Positions 30,821 to 40,898 of a DNA stretch of 64,000 bases are shown piece after piece. Source of the stretch: an uncultured Pseudomonadales bacterium (GTDB lineage Bacteria > Pseudomonadota > Gammaproteobacteria > Pseudomonadales > UBA7434); NCBI GenBank assembly GCA_943788835.1, contig CALSRU010000003.1, positions 1-64,000 of the forward strand, read 5' to 3'. Position 1 is the first letter of the stretch; every line of letters begins with the position of its first letter. A program made the translations under genes and the position numbers. Below the pieces are notes generated by a model, which worked only from the letters and a program-made list of their open reading frames with translations, had not been told where the DNA came from and searched no databases.

Positions 30821-31264
30821 GTGATCGAGCAAATTATTATAGTAGTTCATGTTTTGGTGGCACTAAGCATTATTGCTTTGGTTTTGCTTCAGCAAGGTAA
30901 AGGCGCAGATATGGGCGCCTCATTTGGCGGGGGCGGCAGTCAAACGTTGTTTGGCGCAGCCGGTGGTGGCAGTGTGCTGACTCGCGCTACAGCGATTCTT
31001 GCGGTTACCTTTTTCGTCACCAGTTTTGGCTTGGCTATTATTGCCAAGCAAAAGGCCAGCAGCGTGAGCGGCGTTGATGATTTGTTCTCTGAGTCTGCGC
31101 TGGAGGATGCGGCCGCTAATGATGCTCAAGCTGAGCTTGAGGCTCAGTTGGATCGATTGCCTGAGTCTGGAGCGTATGAGCCAGACGCCGCGGTTGACCT
31201 GTCGGATATTGGTATTCCCGATGATGCTCCGGCCGTCGACGTTGTGGATTCTATTCCGCAGTAA
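30821..31264 (+). CDS. secG: Preprotein translocase subunit SecG
   Basis: 147 residues from a GTG start. The first helix is IIIVVHVLVALSIIALVLLQ, then the conserved cytosolic loop QGKGADMGASFGGGGSQTLFG, and a second helix near ATAILAVTFFVTSFGLAII. It is a small inner-membrane part of SecYEG. The C-terminal tail (about 70 residues, acidic) is longer than in E. coli SecG but common in Pseudomonas relatives. Confidence 0.96.
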   Translation: MIEQIIIVVHVLVALSIIALVLLQQGKGADMGASFGGGGSQTLFGAAGGGSVLTRATAILAVTFFVTSFGLAIIAKQKASSVSGVDDLFSESALEDAAANDAQAELEAQLDRLPESGAYEPDAAVDLSDIGIPDDAPAVDVVDSIPQ

Positions 31265-31329
31265 AGTAGTTCAAAAAATAATGACCGTTAAGCGCTGCGA
31301 AGGTGCCTTGTAGGTCAGAAGTTAATTTA

Positions 31330-31415
31330 GCCGAAGTGGTGGAATTGGTAGACACGCTATCTTGAGGGGGTAGTGAGCTATGCTCGTGCGGGTTCAAGTC
31401 CCGCCTTCGGCACCA
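31330..31415 (+). tRNA. tRNA-Leu (anticodon GAG)
   Basis: An 86-nt class II tRNA with acceptor GCCGAAG pairing with CTTCGGC and an encoded CCA. The D-arm is GTGGAATTGGTAGACAC, the anticodon arm CTATC-TTGAGGG-GGTAG gives GAG, and a long variable arm and the T-arm GCGGGTTCAAGTCCCGC follow. It follows secG, as leuU does in E. coli. Confidence 0.98.
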
Positions 31416-31988
31416 TCTTTTTGCAAGGTTTGATTTTCTCTGTAAAAAACAATCGGCGGTACAGGTTGCCGATGTTGCGAATATTCATTAGTTAGCTCCG
31501 TCTCTATTATCGCCTCCCCCCCGTTCTATTCGGTCGACCGCTCGATGTATTTCTAGGTCGAGTTTGCATGGCTGACCCTGCAGTTTTTCCTTTTTCGCAT
31601 TGATCGTGGTCGTCCAACAATGCCTGGATCAAGCGGCCCGTTACTGGAGCTTTTAAGTGCAGATCGTTGATGTAGGCGCTTGGCGGCGTGGCTTATGAGC
31701 TGAATGGTCATATCTTGTTAAATGACGTTTCTGAGTAAGTGGTTGTGACGGGGTAAAAATACGGTAGGGCGGGTTGACGTATCGTTTTGAATCGTCAATG
31801 ATTCAACCAACAAAAAGATTAACGGTTACACTATTTAGTGCGTTTATCCAGCCTCCGCAATCGCTGCTTTGGGTCTACCTGAAGTGGCTTTTTGTTATAC
31901 AAAACACTAGATCGCAGCGTGGTTTGTAGGCAATCGAGAGTGATTAAAAACTTTAAACCGCCATTATCAATCTGAGAGTACTTTTATT
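31416..31988. other. 570-bp intergenic region after tRNA-Leu
   Basis: No gene, repeat array or clear terminator is recognised. It probably holds the promoter of the lipoprotein gene at 31989. The stretch and the following gene lie between secG-tRNA-Leu and rimP, which are close neighbours in E. coli, so this is a synteny break. Confidence 0.4.
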
Positions 31989-34900
31989 ATGCATTTACCG
32001 TCGCTTGGCAAGTGGTTCTGTGCGAGTTTTTTTGCAGTTGTTTTAACGGCTTGTGGTGGGGGCTCCGACGGACAGGATGAGCCTGCAGAGCCCGTGACGT
32101 TAAATGCATTGGGCGTTGATGGCCCATTACTTGATGCCCAAGTCGAGGTGTTTACTCTTGCCGATTACATCATTAATGGTGACAGCAGTACTTCGCTATT
32201 ATTGGCACCTACCCGATCAAGCGCCTCTACAGGATTAGTCGATAACCTTACCCTAAGCATCACCAGCGTGCTGGATGCTTTGGTGCTGGTAGTAACGGCC
32301 GATGCTAATACAATCGACCTCACAACCGGTGAGGCTCCAGTGGTCAGCCAAGTAGTGACGGTTATTCGAGATCTTGACGTCTATCAGCCGGTATTCAACC
32401 CCGCTTCTAGCAGTTACGATCTTTTCCGCCGCCACTACGCCACGCCACTAACAACTTTGGCATTGGGCTTGGCTATTGAAACGGCAACGGCAAATAATGA
32501 GCTGACTCAGTTGGGCGTGTTGGGTGAGCTTAATAACGCCCAGAAAGCCATTAAAAACTTGTTTGGCTTTGGGGTGGCTTCAACCATTGATATTTTTACT
32601 ACCTCACCCATCCTTGATGAAGTTACGGCACCGCGCTCGCTGCAAGAAGAGGAAACGCAAGGGTTGCAAGAGGATGTAGGCCAGTACCGACTCGCTATTG
32701 AGACGTTTGTTAATGCAATAGCCGCAGCGGCAGCAGCCTCTGGGCAAGATACTGCTGCATTGATGCAGGCAATAATCGCCGATATTGCCGATGGCGTTCT
32801 GGACGATGCAGCCACCGATGCTGTTTTTGAAGCTATTAATGATACCGATAACTGGGAAGCAGCGGACGCTATTAAAACCTTGCTTGAGACTGAGTTAACG
32901 GGTCTTAATGGTCCTTTAGAGTCAGGCGTTGAGTTTGATGATGCCTCCTCACCCGATTCTGATCAAGATGGCGTGCCTAATGACGCTGATGATCTTCCGC
33001 AAGACCCTGACGGAACTGTTGATAGCGATGGAGATGGTGTTGGTGACAATACAGATGCATTCCCTAATGATCCCACTGAGTCGGCTGATAGCGATGAAGA
33101 TGGTGTGGGTGATAATGCAGATGCCTTTCCAAATGACGCTACAGAAACGGTCGATAGTGATGGAGACGGTGTTGGCGACAACGGCGATGTTTTTCCTAAT
33201 GATGCCACTGAGTCTGCCGATAGTGATGGAGACGGTGTTGGTGACAATGCTGACGCGTTCCCTAATGATGCCACTGAGTCAGCTGACAGTGACGGCGATG
33301 GAGTTGGTGACAATGCTGATGCGTTCCCTAATGATGCCACTGAGTCGGTCGATAGCGATGAAGATGGCGTGGGTGATAACGCGGATGCCTTCCCCAATGA
33401 CCCTACAGAAACGAACGATAGTGATGGCGACGGTGTAGGCGATAACGCCGATGCCTTTCCTAATGATGAGAGTGAGACTGTTGATAGTGATGGCGACGGT
33501 GTAGGCGATAATAGCGATGCTTTTCCCAATGATCCTGCAGAGTCTGCGGATAGCGACGGCGATAGTATTGGCGATAATGCCGACCCAAGGCCCGATAATG
33601 TTGTAGCAAATTATCACGCTGATATTTATGTTTCAGGGGTATTTGCTTCTGCTAGTCAAGATGAATTTAGCTTCGTGACGGTCAGCAATAATACGACCGC
33701 TTTGTCTGGCGCCACGCCAGCAGGCGTCGGCGCGAACGCACTAGATCTAGGTGATGATGGTGAAGGTGACGGTACTTTTTCTTTAGATCATGAATTTGAC
33801 GAAGTTCTGGCTGAGTTTGCACTAGGTGACGGTTGTGTGGCCGGAGTCGACTGCACCACTGCTCAAGTGGTAGGCCCCATTACGGAAGGGCCTGCTGTTA
33901 ATGATGATCCTGAAACGGTTAATGCAGTACTTTCATCCGGGGCGCTTGCCCTTGATTTTGCCCAGTACAATGTCGACGCCGAGTATGACGCGGGTGCTGA
34001 TGCCGTTATCGATGTGGAAACCGACTTGTCGTATGGTCTAGGGGGTACGGTTTATGCGCCTTTTGGCCAAAGCTTTGTAGGCACACAGCAATTTGAAGTA
34101 GGTCTGTACCCGGTGAGTAGTGGGGGTGCGTGTGCTACCGATATTACTTTGGGTGCATTTACTGATCAGCCAACGCTGGATACGGCGATAGCTGAGCTAG
34201 TTGCGACTAGTACCAGTGGCAGCGGTGGCGCTCCGGAATTTTACTGTGGTAATTCAACAGGCTTAGTCTTTTTAGATGCCAGTGTTGTGCCTGCTGTCGA
34301 GCTTGACCCTCAGCCGCCCGAGGGGTCTTTTGTGTGCGGTTTTATTGCCGGCGGTAATTCTGGTGCAGGAGCAGTTGCAGAGAACCTTGCGGCTTCAGCC
34401 AATTGTTCGATTGCTGGTGGTTACTTAGCGCAAGGCTTGAGTGTTTACTCTCCTGACCCTGAGAATCTGGTATTGGCCGCTTTTTCAGGGTTGACTTATG
34501 GCTTGGTTGAATTTTCGGCCGGCTACGCTGATAGTACCGAAGCGGCCTTGATGAATTTGAGTAGTAGCGTCAGCGAGATTGCTATTACCGATGGGTTGGG
34601 TGCTATCAGCCAGACAAATATTAGCTCTGTGAGCAGTGCGGTGGGCAGTGTTTCGGGCTCTCTGGCGGCGAGTGCGGTTGGCTCGGGCATTACGGGGATT
34701 GCTGTTAATGTTGCAGGTAGTGGTGAAATTGCGGTGACCACTAGCGGCGGCACGATTACAGGCTTTGCTGCCAACGATCTGGAATTGTTGACTCTAGCAG
34801 CCTATACGCCTGAAACAGGTGGAAATTCAGCTATTTTACAGCGCGGTTATGCGGTGCAGTTAGATAGCGGTGTGGTTGTGGCTGACCTCAATGGCCAGTC

Positions 34901-35270
34901 ATACGACCTGCAAGGTGTGGTGATTGAAACGTCAACATCGGGTGTCAATATGCTGACCTATCAAGGCGCAACGCTTTCATTTGCGGGTGGCCTAGCGACG
35001 TTGGCAGGTGATATTGCGAGTATCGCAGCTGAATTTGCGGATGACAGTAACAATTTGCCAGCGCCAGCGCCGAGTACTGTGGCGCTAGGTTCGCTGGTCT
35101 CGGGTTCAGTCGTCGTTGAGGATGATGGCCGTCTGACGATCGCTTTTGCAGGCTCAGACCTTGTCCTTGAAGGCTTTTATTCGTCTAATGGCTTGCTTTT
35201 ACGTTTAGTTGATGGTGCTGAGGGTGCTGTTATTAATGTTGCTCAAGGCGTCTTATTCGGCACGAACTAG
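31989..35270 (+). CDS. Large surface lipoprotein with tandem calcium-binding repeats, paralogue of the 20115 protein
   Basis: 1093 residues. The signal peptide ends in lipobox VLTAC (Cys22). The N-terminal domain (30-310) aligns with that of the 20115 gene (LGVDGPLLDAQVEVFTLADY; YRLAIETFVNAIAAAA; SPILDEVT). Residues 344-540 are about nine 22-residue repeats built on DSDGDGVGDNADAFPNDATE, a thrombospondin type 3/EF-hand-like calcium site. The C-terminal 550 residues are Ser/Gly/Ala-rich and beta-predicted, with no recognised domain. No sorting tail is present. Function unknown; it is probably exposed at the cell surface. Confidence 0.85.
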   Translation: MHLPSLGKWFCASFFAVVLTACGGGSDGQDEPAEPVTLNALGVDGPLLDAQVEVFTLADYIINGDSSTSLLLAPTRSSASTGLVDNLTLSITSVLDALVLVVTADANTIDLTTGEAPVVSQVVTVIRDLDVYQPVFNPASSSYDLFRRHYATPLTTLALGLAIETATANNELTQLGVLGELNNAQKAIKNLFGFGVASTIDIFTTSPILDEVTAPRSLQEEETQGLQEDVGQYRLAIETFVNAIAAAAAASGQDTAALMQAIIADIADGVLDDAATDAVFEAINDTDNWEAADAIKTLLETELTGLNGPLESGVEFDDASSPDSDQDGVPNDADDLPQDPDGTVDSDGDGVGDNTDAFPNDPTESADSDEDGVGDNADAFPNDATETVDSDGDGVGDNGDVFPNDATESADSDGDGVGDNADAFPNDATESADSDGDGVGDNADAFPNDATESVDSDEDGVGDNADAFPNDPTETNDSDGDGVGDNADAFPNDESETVDSDGDGVGDNSDAFPNDPAESADSDGDSIGDNADPRPDNVVANYHADIYVSGVFASASQDEFSFVTVSNNTTALSGATPAGVGANALDLGDDGEGDGTFSLDHEFDEVLAEFALGDGCVAGVDCTTAQVVGPITEGPAVNDDPETVNAVLSSGALALDFAQYNVDAEYDAGADAVIDVETDLSYGLGGTVYAPFGQSFVGTQQFEVGLYPVSSGGACATDITLGAFTDQPTLDTAIAELVATSTSGSGGAPEFYCGNSTGLVFLDASVVPAVELDPQPPEGSFVCGFIAGGNSGAGAVAENLAASANCSIAGGYLAQGLSVYSPDPENLVLAAFSGLTYGLVEFSAGYADSTEAALMNLSSSVSEIAITDGLGAISQTNISSVSSAVGSVSGSLAASAVGSGITGIAVNVAGSGEIAVTTSGGTITGFAANDLELLTLAAYTPETGGNSAILQRGYAVQLDSGVVVADLNGQSYDLQGVVIETSTSGVNMLTYQGATLSFAGGLATLAGDIASIAAEFADDSNNLPAPAPSTVALGSLVSGSVVVEDDGRLTIAFAGSDLVLEGFYSSNGLLLRLVDGAEGAVINVAQGVLFGTN
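33018..33605 (+). repeat. 66-bp in-frame tandem repeats (about nine copies)
   Basis: Units start at 33018 and then every 66 bp up to 33546. Each encodes a 22-residue Asp-rich segment (DSDGDGVGDNADAFPN core). Copies differ mainly at silent positions and at two or three variable residues, and the last is degenerate. Array length is likely to vary between strains. Confidence 0.95.
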
Positions 35271-35296
35271 CTTCGAGCTCGCTGAGCTTCTATTTA

Positions 35297-35325
35297 AAAG
35301 CCCTGCTTATGCGGGGCTTTTTTTT
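35297..35325 (+). terminator. Terminator after the second lipoprotein gene
   Basis: AAAGCCCTGC pairs with GCGGGGCTTT (one G-T wobble) around TTAT and is followed by a run of T. Confidence 0.92.
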
Positions 35326-35586
35326 GGTGGCTAATTGCTTTCGCAAGTGCTGGCAGTGAATTGCATTTTTTTGATATATTTCAATGGTTTGAGATTTTTT
35401 GTACTCATTGAGTGTGTGCTCGCCTTACTGTAATCAGTTGTACTGACTAGCACTCCAGCTCAACTTTAGGTTTTTTCGGGGCTCACTACCTGTGTCGACC
35501 ATGGCGGTATTCTTCATTGTCGAGAGGATTGGTTTGTATTGAGTCTTTAGATGTAAATACCCTACAGCATGGTCTGCCAAGTCTGG

Positions 35587-35615
35587 TTGACCTGTTTAAG
35601 GCGCATCCCTATAAT
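35587..35615 (+). promoter_or_regulatory. Strong sigma70 promoter ahead of the rimP leader
   Basis: TTGACC at 35587-35592, a 17-bp spacer and TATAAT at 35610-35615, with start expected near 35622. This is close to the consensus and would drive the rimP-nusA-infB operon through a leader of about 415 nt. Confidence 0.85.
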
Positions 35616-35621
35616 GCAGTC

Positions 35622-36036
35622 CCGTTTTAGCCGGTTCGATAGGCAGCGGGAGCTGAGCACGACGGTCAGCTGTTTTATTAGGGTAATTTTGGCTAAGAAA
35701 GGCGCTCGAACATTATGTGATTAATGATGTTAAAGCCTGAGACGCACAGAGTTGCGCAAGGCATTGGTGGTACGGTCGCATACGTTGTGTAACATGAACG
35801 TATGAGAGCTATAACTCATAGCATAGTCGGACTTTACAATGACATACAGCCATGCGCTGGTGTTGTAAAATTCGCTACAGAGTTAATGGCATTCATCGGT
35901 GGTCTGCGGGTGCGAGTTAAGCCATAAAGTTTTTATAAAAACCCCTGTCATCAGGGGTTTTTTGTTTTTGTAATTCAGCTGTTAAATGATTGGCAGTGCG
36001 GCACAGAGCGAATGTTAGGCAGCGGTAGATAAAGTA
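35622..36036 (+). ncRNA. Structured 5' leader of the rimP operon, possible attenuator
   Basis: The transcript from the promoter at 35587 runs about 415 nt to the rimP start and holds several stems: AGCTGA/TCAGCT near 35650-35672, CATACGTT with AACGTATG around 35780-35805, GCTAT/ATAGC next to it, TTTACAA/TTGTAAA enclosing CAGC/GCTG near 35833-35870, and an intrinsic terminator at 35937-35966, 70 bp before rimP. A rimP-leader attenuator has been described in gammaproteobacteria, and this has the same position and ends in a terminator. Alternatively the terminator releases a separate sRNA. I did not find the metY tRNA that sits here in E. coli. Confidence 0.6.
35937..35966 (+). terminator. Terminator in the rimP leader
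   Basis: AAAAACCCCTG (35937-35947) pairs with CAGGGGTTTTT (35952-35962) around TCAT, followed by more T. It lies upstream of rimP and downstream of a strong promoter, so read-through must be allowed or regulated. Confidence 0.92.
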
Positions 36037-36498
36037 GTGGCACTAGTTGATCGTTTACAAGATATTGTTCGCCCGGTAGTGGAAGACATCGGGTTGGACT
36101 TCTGGGGGCTGCAATATCAGTCTGGCTCGGTTAATGCCGTGCTGCGTATTTACATTGATTCGCCCAGTGGCATAAATGTTGATGATTGCGCAAAGGTGAG
36201 TCGACAGTTGTCGGTGCTGCTTGATGCTGAAGATATCATTCAGTCGGGTTACCGGTTGGAAGTTTCGTCGCCAGGTATGTCGCGGCCGTTTTTTGACTTG
36301 CCTCAATATGCTAGTTTTATTGGTAGCACGGTTAGGGTGAAGTTGGCGATGCCTTATGAGGGTCGCCGGCAAATTAAGGGGGTTATTAATCAGGTTGATG
36401 TTGATAGCCGCGAGCTAGCTATTGTTGAGGGCGAAACTGAATATGTCTTGCCTTACGAGTTGATTGAGAAAGGCCAGCTGTTACCTGAATTTGAGTAA
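36037..36498 (+). CDS. rimP: Ribosome maturation factor RimP
   Basis: 153 residues from a GTG start (MALVDRLQDIVRPVVEDIGLDFWGLQY). It contains the signature VDDCAKVSRQLSVLLDAED and LEVSSPGMSRPF, then an SH3-like C-terminal domain. RimP assists 30S assembly. It heads the operon with nusA and infB. Confidence 0.97.
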   Translation: MALVDRLQDIVRPVVEDIGLDFWGLQYQSGSVNAVLRIYIDSPSGINVDDCAKVSRQLSVLLDAEDIIQSGYRLEVSSPGMSRPFFDLPQYASFIGSTVRVKLAMPYEGRRQIKGVINQVDVDSRELAIVEGETEYVLPYELIEKGQLLPEFE

Positions 36499-36638
36499 TG
36501 AAAAATAGGTATTTGGCGCGGCGTCCTCGTCGCGCACTGTCAATTTTTTAAGTGTGCGGCGGGTTGTATTATCTGCCATGTTAGTCGAACGGTTATGATA
36601 ACTATCGGTGTTTCGGTTTAGAGCGATCGAGGAAGGAA

Positions 36639-38135
36639 ATGAACAAAGAAATTTTATTAGTTGCAGACGCAGTTTCTAGCGAAAAGGGTGTTGATCGAGA
36701 GATCATCTTTGAAGCCATTGAGGTGGCGCTGTCGACCGCCACTAAAAAGCGTTACGACGAAGAGTCAGATATCGAGGTCATGATTGATCGCGAGACGGGT
36801 GACTATGAGACGTTCCGTCGCTGGACCGTTATGCCTGATGACCACCTTTCGATTTTGGGAACTGAGTTCACCACCGAAGAAGCTGCCGAAAAAGATCCGG
36901 CCCTGCAAATTGGCGATGTGTATCGGGAGCAGGTTGAAAATATTGAGTTTGGCCGCATTGCAGCTCAAACCGCTAAGCAGGTTATTGTGCAGCGTGTGCG
37001 CGAGGCTGAGCGGGCCCAAATTGTCGATGAGTATCGTGCATATGAAGGTCAGCTGGTTAACGGCTCAGTTAAAAAAGTTACCCGCGATGCCGTCATTGTC
37101 GACTTGGGTAACAACGCCGAAGGCTATATGCCGCGCGAGGAGCTTGTAGGGCGTGAGGCCTTTCGGGTTGGTGATCGCGTTAGAGCTATTTTGTTAGAAA
37201 TTCGTGAAGATACGCGCGGGCCGCAGCTTATTTTGAGCCGCGCTTGTAATCAAATGTTAATCGAATTGTTTAAAATCGAAGTGCCAGAAATTTCTGAAGA
37301 GGTTATTGAGATTCGAGCTGCAGCTCGTGACCCTGGATCTCGCGCAAAAATTGCCGTTAAAACGAATGATGGGCGTATCGACCCTATCGGCGCGTGCGTA
37401 GGTATGCGTGGTTCTAGAGTTCAGGCAGTGTCGGGCGAATTGGCCAACGAGCGAGTCGATATTATTTTGTGGGATGACAACCCGGCACAGCTCGCCATTA
37501 ATTCTTTGTCGCCTGCCGAAGTAGAGTCACTCATCGTGGATGAAGAGACTAACTCTATGGATGTTGCAGTGGCCGAAGATAATTTAGCGCAAGCTATTGG
37601 TCGTAGCGGTCAAAATGTCCGCCTTGCGGCTCAGCTCACTGGTTGGACACTCAATGTAATGAGTTCGGAAGACGCAGCCGTCAAAGGCGAAGAAGAGGCC
37701 GGCGCACGTGTTGAAATGTTTATGAAAGCATTGGACGTCGATGAAGATGTGGCCTTAGTGCTTGCCGAGGAAGGTTTTACTTCGGTTGAGGAGGTGGCTT
37801 ATGTACCTCTTGAAGAAATGGTGGCTATTGAAGGATTTGATCAAGACATAGCAGAAGAGCTCAGAGCGCGTGCAAAAGATGCCTTGTTGACTCAGGCAAT
37901 TGCCTCTGAAGAGAAGCTAGAAGGTAGTGAGCCGGCTGAAGACTTACTGAACATGGAAGGCATGGACCGTCATTTGGCTTTTGTATTGGCCAATAAAGGG
38001 ATTGTCACCATGGAAGACTTGGCTGAACAGGCCATTGAAGATTTGATTGATATTGAGGAGTTAGATAGCGAGCGTGCTGGTAAGTTAATTATGACGGCGC
38101 GTGCTCCGTGGTTTGCTGAAGAAGAAGCTCAATAG
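36639..38135 (+). CDS. nusA: Transcription termination/antitermination protein NusA
   Basis: 498 residues. The N-terminal RNA polymerase-binding domain (1-125) is followed by the S1 domain (GQLVNGSVKKVTRDAVIVDLGNNAEGYMPREE), two KH domains (DPIGACVGMRGSRVQAVSGEL and IGRSGQNVRLAAQLTGW), and two C-terminal acidic helix-hairpin-helix repeats, as in Pseudomonas and E. coli. It controls pausing, termination and rRNA antitermination. Confidence 0.99.
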   Translation: MNKEILLVADAVSSEKGVDREIIFEAIEVALSTATKKRYDEESDIEVMIDRETGDYETFRRWTVMPDDHLSILGTEFTTEEAAEKDPALQIGDVYREQVENIEFGRIAAQTAKQVIVQRVREAERAQIVDEYRAYEGQLVNGSVKKVTRDAVIVDLGNNAEGYMPREELVGREAFRVGDRVRAILLEIREDTRGPQLILSRACNQMLIELFKIEVPEISEEVIEIRAAARDPGSRAKIAVKTNDGRIDPIGACVGMRGSRVQAVSGELANERVDIILWDDNPAQLAINSLSPAEVESLIVDEETNSMDVAVAEDNLAQAIGRSGQNVRLAAQLTGWTLNVMSSEDAAVKGEEEAGARVEMFMKALDVDEDVALVLAEEGFTSVEEVAYVPLEEMVAIEGFDQDIAEELRARAKDALLTQAIASEEKLEGSEPAEDLLNMEGMDRHLAFVLANKGIVTMEDLAEQAIEDLIDIEELDSERAGKLIMTARAPWFAEEEAQ

Positions 38136-38205
38136 TCAATGTTGTCGTATAGAAATATCTAGTTCATAGCATTAATGTGTTTGTAGCAGTTTAGGAGAAA
38201 AGTTC

Positions 38206-40845
38206 ATGGCGGAAGTGACAGTCAGTCAACTCGCTAAAACAGTCGGCGCCACGGTAGATCGTTTGCTTGCGCAAATGAAAGAGGCTGGACTCGACCACTC
38301 TTCGGGCGAGCAGCCTGTGTCGGATGACGACAAGCAGCGCTTACTTACGCATTTAAAAAGTAGCCACGGAGTTAGTACTGAGGCGCCGAAGCGTATTACC
38401 TTAAAACGCCGCACAATAGGCACTGTTAAAACCAGTGGCTCGCAGGGTAAAAAAACGGTTTCCGTTGAGGTCCGTAAAAAGCGCACTTATGTTAAGCGCA
38501 GTGATGAAGACCTCGAGCTTGAACCTGATGCAGATTTAGAAAACGAAGCCTTGGCAGCGGAAGCGGCAGCCGATGCGGCAGCAGAAGCATTAGCCGCCGC
38601 CGAAGGCGAGGCTGCTAACACTGCAGCGCCGGCGGATGAGTCAGACGATACGGCTGCACCGACCACGCGTCGTATCGATCCATTTGACGTTGAAGAGTTG
38701 CGTCGTCGAGCTGCTTCAAAGCGTAAAGAGCAAGAAGTTACCGAGAAGGCGCGCCGCGATGCGGTAGTTAAAAATAAAGCTGAAGAAGCCGCTCGCGTTA
38801 AAGCCGAAGCAGCGGCTCGAGTTAATCAGGCCGAAAAAGAAAAAACGGCAGGGCCTAAGCACTTTAAAGCTGCGCCAGGCTTGAGAACTGACGATGATGA
38901 GCCCAAGAAAAAACCAGGTAAGTCGCGTAAGCAGGTTAAGCAGCGCGGCAAAGGTCGCGGCAAAGGTCTGCGCCTAGACGAATTTTTGCAAGACGGTACG
39001 AGCTCTCGCGGCATAGGCGCCAACCGGGTCCTGCAGGCTATTAACAAACAAGAATTTGTGCAGCCTACTGAGCGAATCGTTCATGAAGTAGAGCTTGGCG
39101 AAACCATTGCCGTGACTGATTTGGCACAGCAGTTGGCGGTCAAGGCTAATGCGGTTATTCGTGAGCTGATGAAGCTTGGCGTGATGACTAATGTGAATCA
39201 AAGTATCGACCAAGAAACGGCAATATTGGTTGTGGAAGAGTTTGGGCATAAATATCGAATTGTTAGCGACGATATTACTGAAGAAGCATTGATGAATGCG
39301 CTTGCAGCTGCAATCGATGAAGATGCTGAGAATGTGCAAACACGCCCTCCAGTGGTTACTGTAATGGGTCATGTTGATCATGGTAAGACCTCGTTGCTCG
39401 ATTACATTCGCGAGTCGACGGTCGCCAGCGGTGAGGCAGGTGGCATTACACAGCACATCGGTGCTTATCAAGTGCCTACCTCGATCGGTGTCGTTACCTT
39501 TTTAGATACGCCAGGCCACGCGGCTTTTACGTCTATGCGCGCTCGCGGCGCGGAGTGCACCGATATCGTTGTGCTGGTAGTTGCAGCAGACGATGGCGTT
39601 ATGCCGCAAACCATTGAAGCTATTCAGCATGCGCGAGCAGCTGAAGTGCCTTTAGTGGTCGCTATTAATAAAATCGACAAGGAGTCGGCTGATCTTGAGC
39701 GAGTAAAAAATGAATTAGTTGCGCAAGAAGTCGTGCCCGAGGAGTGGGGCGGTGAAACACAGTTTATTCCGGTATCCGCACAAACGGGCGAGGGCATTGA
39801 TAAGTTGCTTGAAGCGTTATCGTTGCAGGCAGAGTTGTTGGAATTAACAGCGGCTATTGATGTGCCAGCCAAGGGTATTGTGGTTGAGTCGCGGCTTGAT
39901 AAAGGCCGTGGCAATGTTGCTTCTATTCTTGTTCAGCAAGGTACGTTGCGTAACGGTGACATGGTTCTAGCGGGCACGCAGTTTGGTCGTGTCAGAAATA
40001 TGAGTAATGAGCGACGTGAACTTATAGATAGTGCAGGCCCATCAATTCCTGTAGAAATTCTGGGCCTAGATGGCACGCCTAATGCGGGTGACGAGGTGTT
40101 GGTGGTACAGGACGAGCGCAAAGCGCGTGAAGTGGCCGAGCATCGACGTGATAAAGCACGTGATGTGAAAATGGCGCGTCATCAGAAAGCCAACCTCGAT
40201 AATATTTTTGCAGCCTTTGGCGAAGCCGAAACAAAAACGCTTAATGTCATTGTCAAGTCAGATGTGCGGGGCTCTACCGAGGCTATTTGTGCGGCTTTAC
40301 TTGAAATAGGCAATGAAGAAGTACAGGTTAATATCGTATCCAGCGGTGTGGGTGCCATAACCGATGCTGATATTAACCTTGCTACAGCAACGACGGCTGT
40401 AGTCTTTGGTTTTAATGTTCGTGCCGAGTCTAGTGCGCGCAGCATGGCTGAGCGCGATAGCATAGAAATCCGTTATTACAGCATCATTTATAATTTACTT
40501 GATGACGTTAAAGATGCCCTTTCGGGTATGTTGGCGCCAGAAAAACGCGAAGAAATATTGGGTACCGCTGAGGTGCGCGATGTATTTAAATCGCCTAAGT
40601 TTGGCTTGGTTGCAGGTTGTATGGTGGTAGAAGGGCAGGTGCTTCGTAATAAGCCTATTCGCGTCTTGCGCGACAACGTCGTGATTCACGAGGGCGAGCT
40701 GGATTCACTGCGTCGCTTCAAAGATGACGTGAGTGATGTCCGTAGCGGTACCGAGTGTGGTATTGGCATCAAAGACTACACTGACGTCAAAGAAGGCGAC
40801 AAAATTGAAGTATTTGACATCCATGAGGTCGAAAGATCGCTATAG
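38206..40845 (+). CDS. infB: Translation initiation factor IF-2
   Basis: 879 residues. The N-terminal IF2 domain ([20 protein letters not shown]) is followed by a long charged Ala/Glu/Lys region (about 100-260). The GTPase domain starts near residue 380: P-loop GHVDHGKTS, switch [14 protein letters not shown]. Domains II-IV end with [23 protein letters not shown]. It brings fMet-tRNA to the 30S subunit. Confidence 0.99.
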   Translation: MAEVTVSQLAKTVGATVDRLLAQMKEAGLDHSSGEQPVSDDDKQRLLTHLKSSHGVSTEAPKRITLKRRTIGTVKTSGSQGKKTVSVEVRKKRTYVKRSDEDLELEPDADLENEALAAEAAADAAAEALAAAEGEAANTAAPADESDDTAAPTTRRIDPFDVEELRRRAASKRKEQEVTEKARRDAVVKNKAEEAARVKAEAAARVNQAEKEKTAGPKHFKAAPGLRTDDDEPKKKPGKSRKQVKQRGKGRGKGLRLDEFLQDGTSSRGIGANRVLQAINKQEFVQPTERIVHEVELGETIAVTDLAQQLAVKANAVIRELMKLGVMTNVNQSIDQETAILVVEEFGHKYRIVSDDITEEALMNALAAAIDEDAENVQTRPPVVTVMGHVDHGKTSLLDYIRESTVASGEAGGITQHIGAYQVPTSIGVVTFLDTPGHAAFTSMRARGAECTDIVVLVVAADDGVMPQTIEAIQHARAAEVPLVVAINKIDKESADLERVKNELVAQEVVPEEWGGETQFIPVSAQTGEGIDKLLEALSLQAELLELTAAIDVPAKGIVVESRLDKGRGNVASILVQQGTLRNGDMVLAGTQFGRVRNMSNERRELIDSAGPSIPVEILGLDGTPNAGDEVLVVQDERKAREVAEHRRDKARDVKMARHQKANLDNIFAAFGEAETKTLNVIVKSDVRGSTEAICAALLEIGNEEVQVNIVSSGVGAITDADINLATATTAVVFGFNVRAESSARSMAERDSIEIRYYSIIYNLLDDVKDALSGMLAPEKREEILGTAEVRDVFKSPKFGLVAGCMVVEGQVLRNKPIRVLRDNVVIHEGELDSLRRFKDDVSDVRSGTECGIGIKDYTDVKEGDKIEVFDIHEVERSL

Positions 40846-40898
40846 GTTTGATGCCTGTAGCATGCCTATTTTTTTATTAGCCACAATTAGCTGTATAC

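Noticed and set aside
32963-33529. 188-codon open frame opposite the lipoprotein repeats
   Set aside because: An antisense shadow created by the Asp-rich 66-bp repeats; its protein is a low-complexity Ser/Pro/Leu repeat.
33018-33605. CRISPR-like periodicity
   Set aside because: The 66-bp units are contiguous and in frame, with no spacers; no cas gene is present in the window.
35700-36030. metY-like initiator tRNA upstream of rimP
   Set aside because: No cloverleaf or CCA end could be formed in this stretch.
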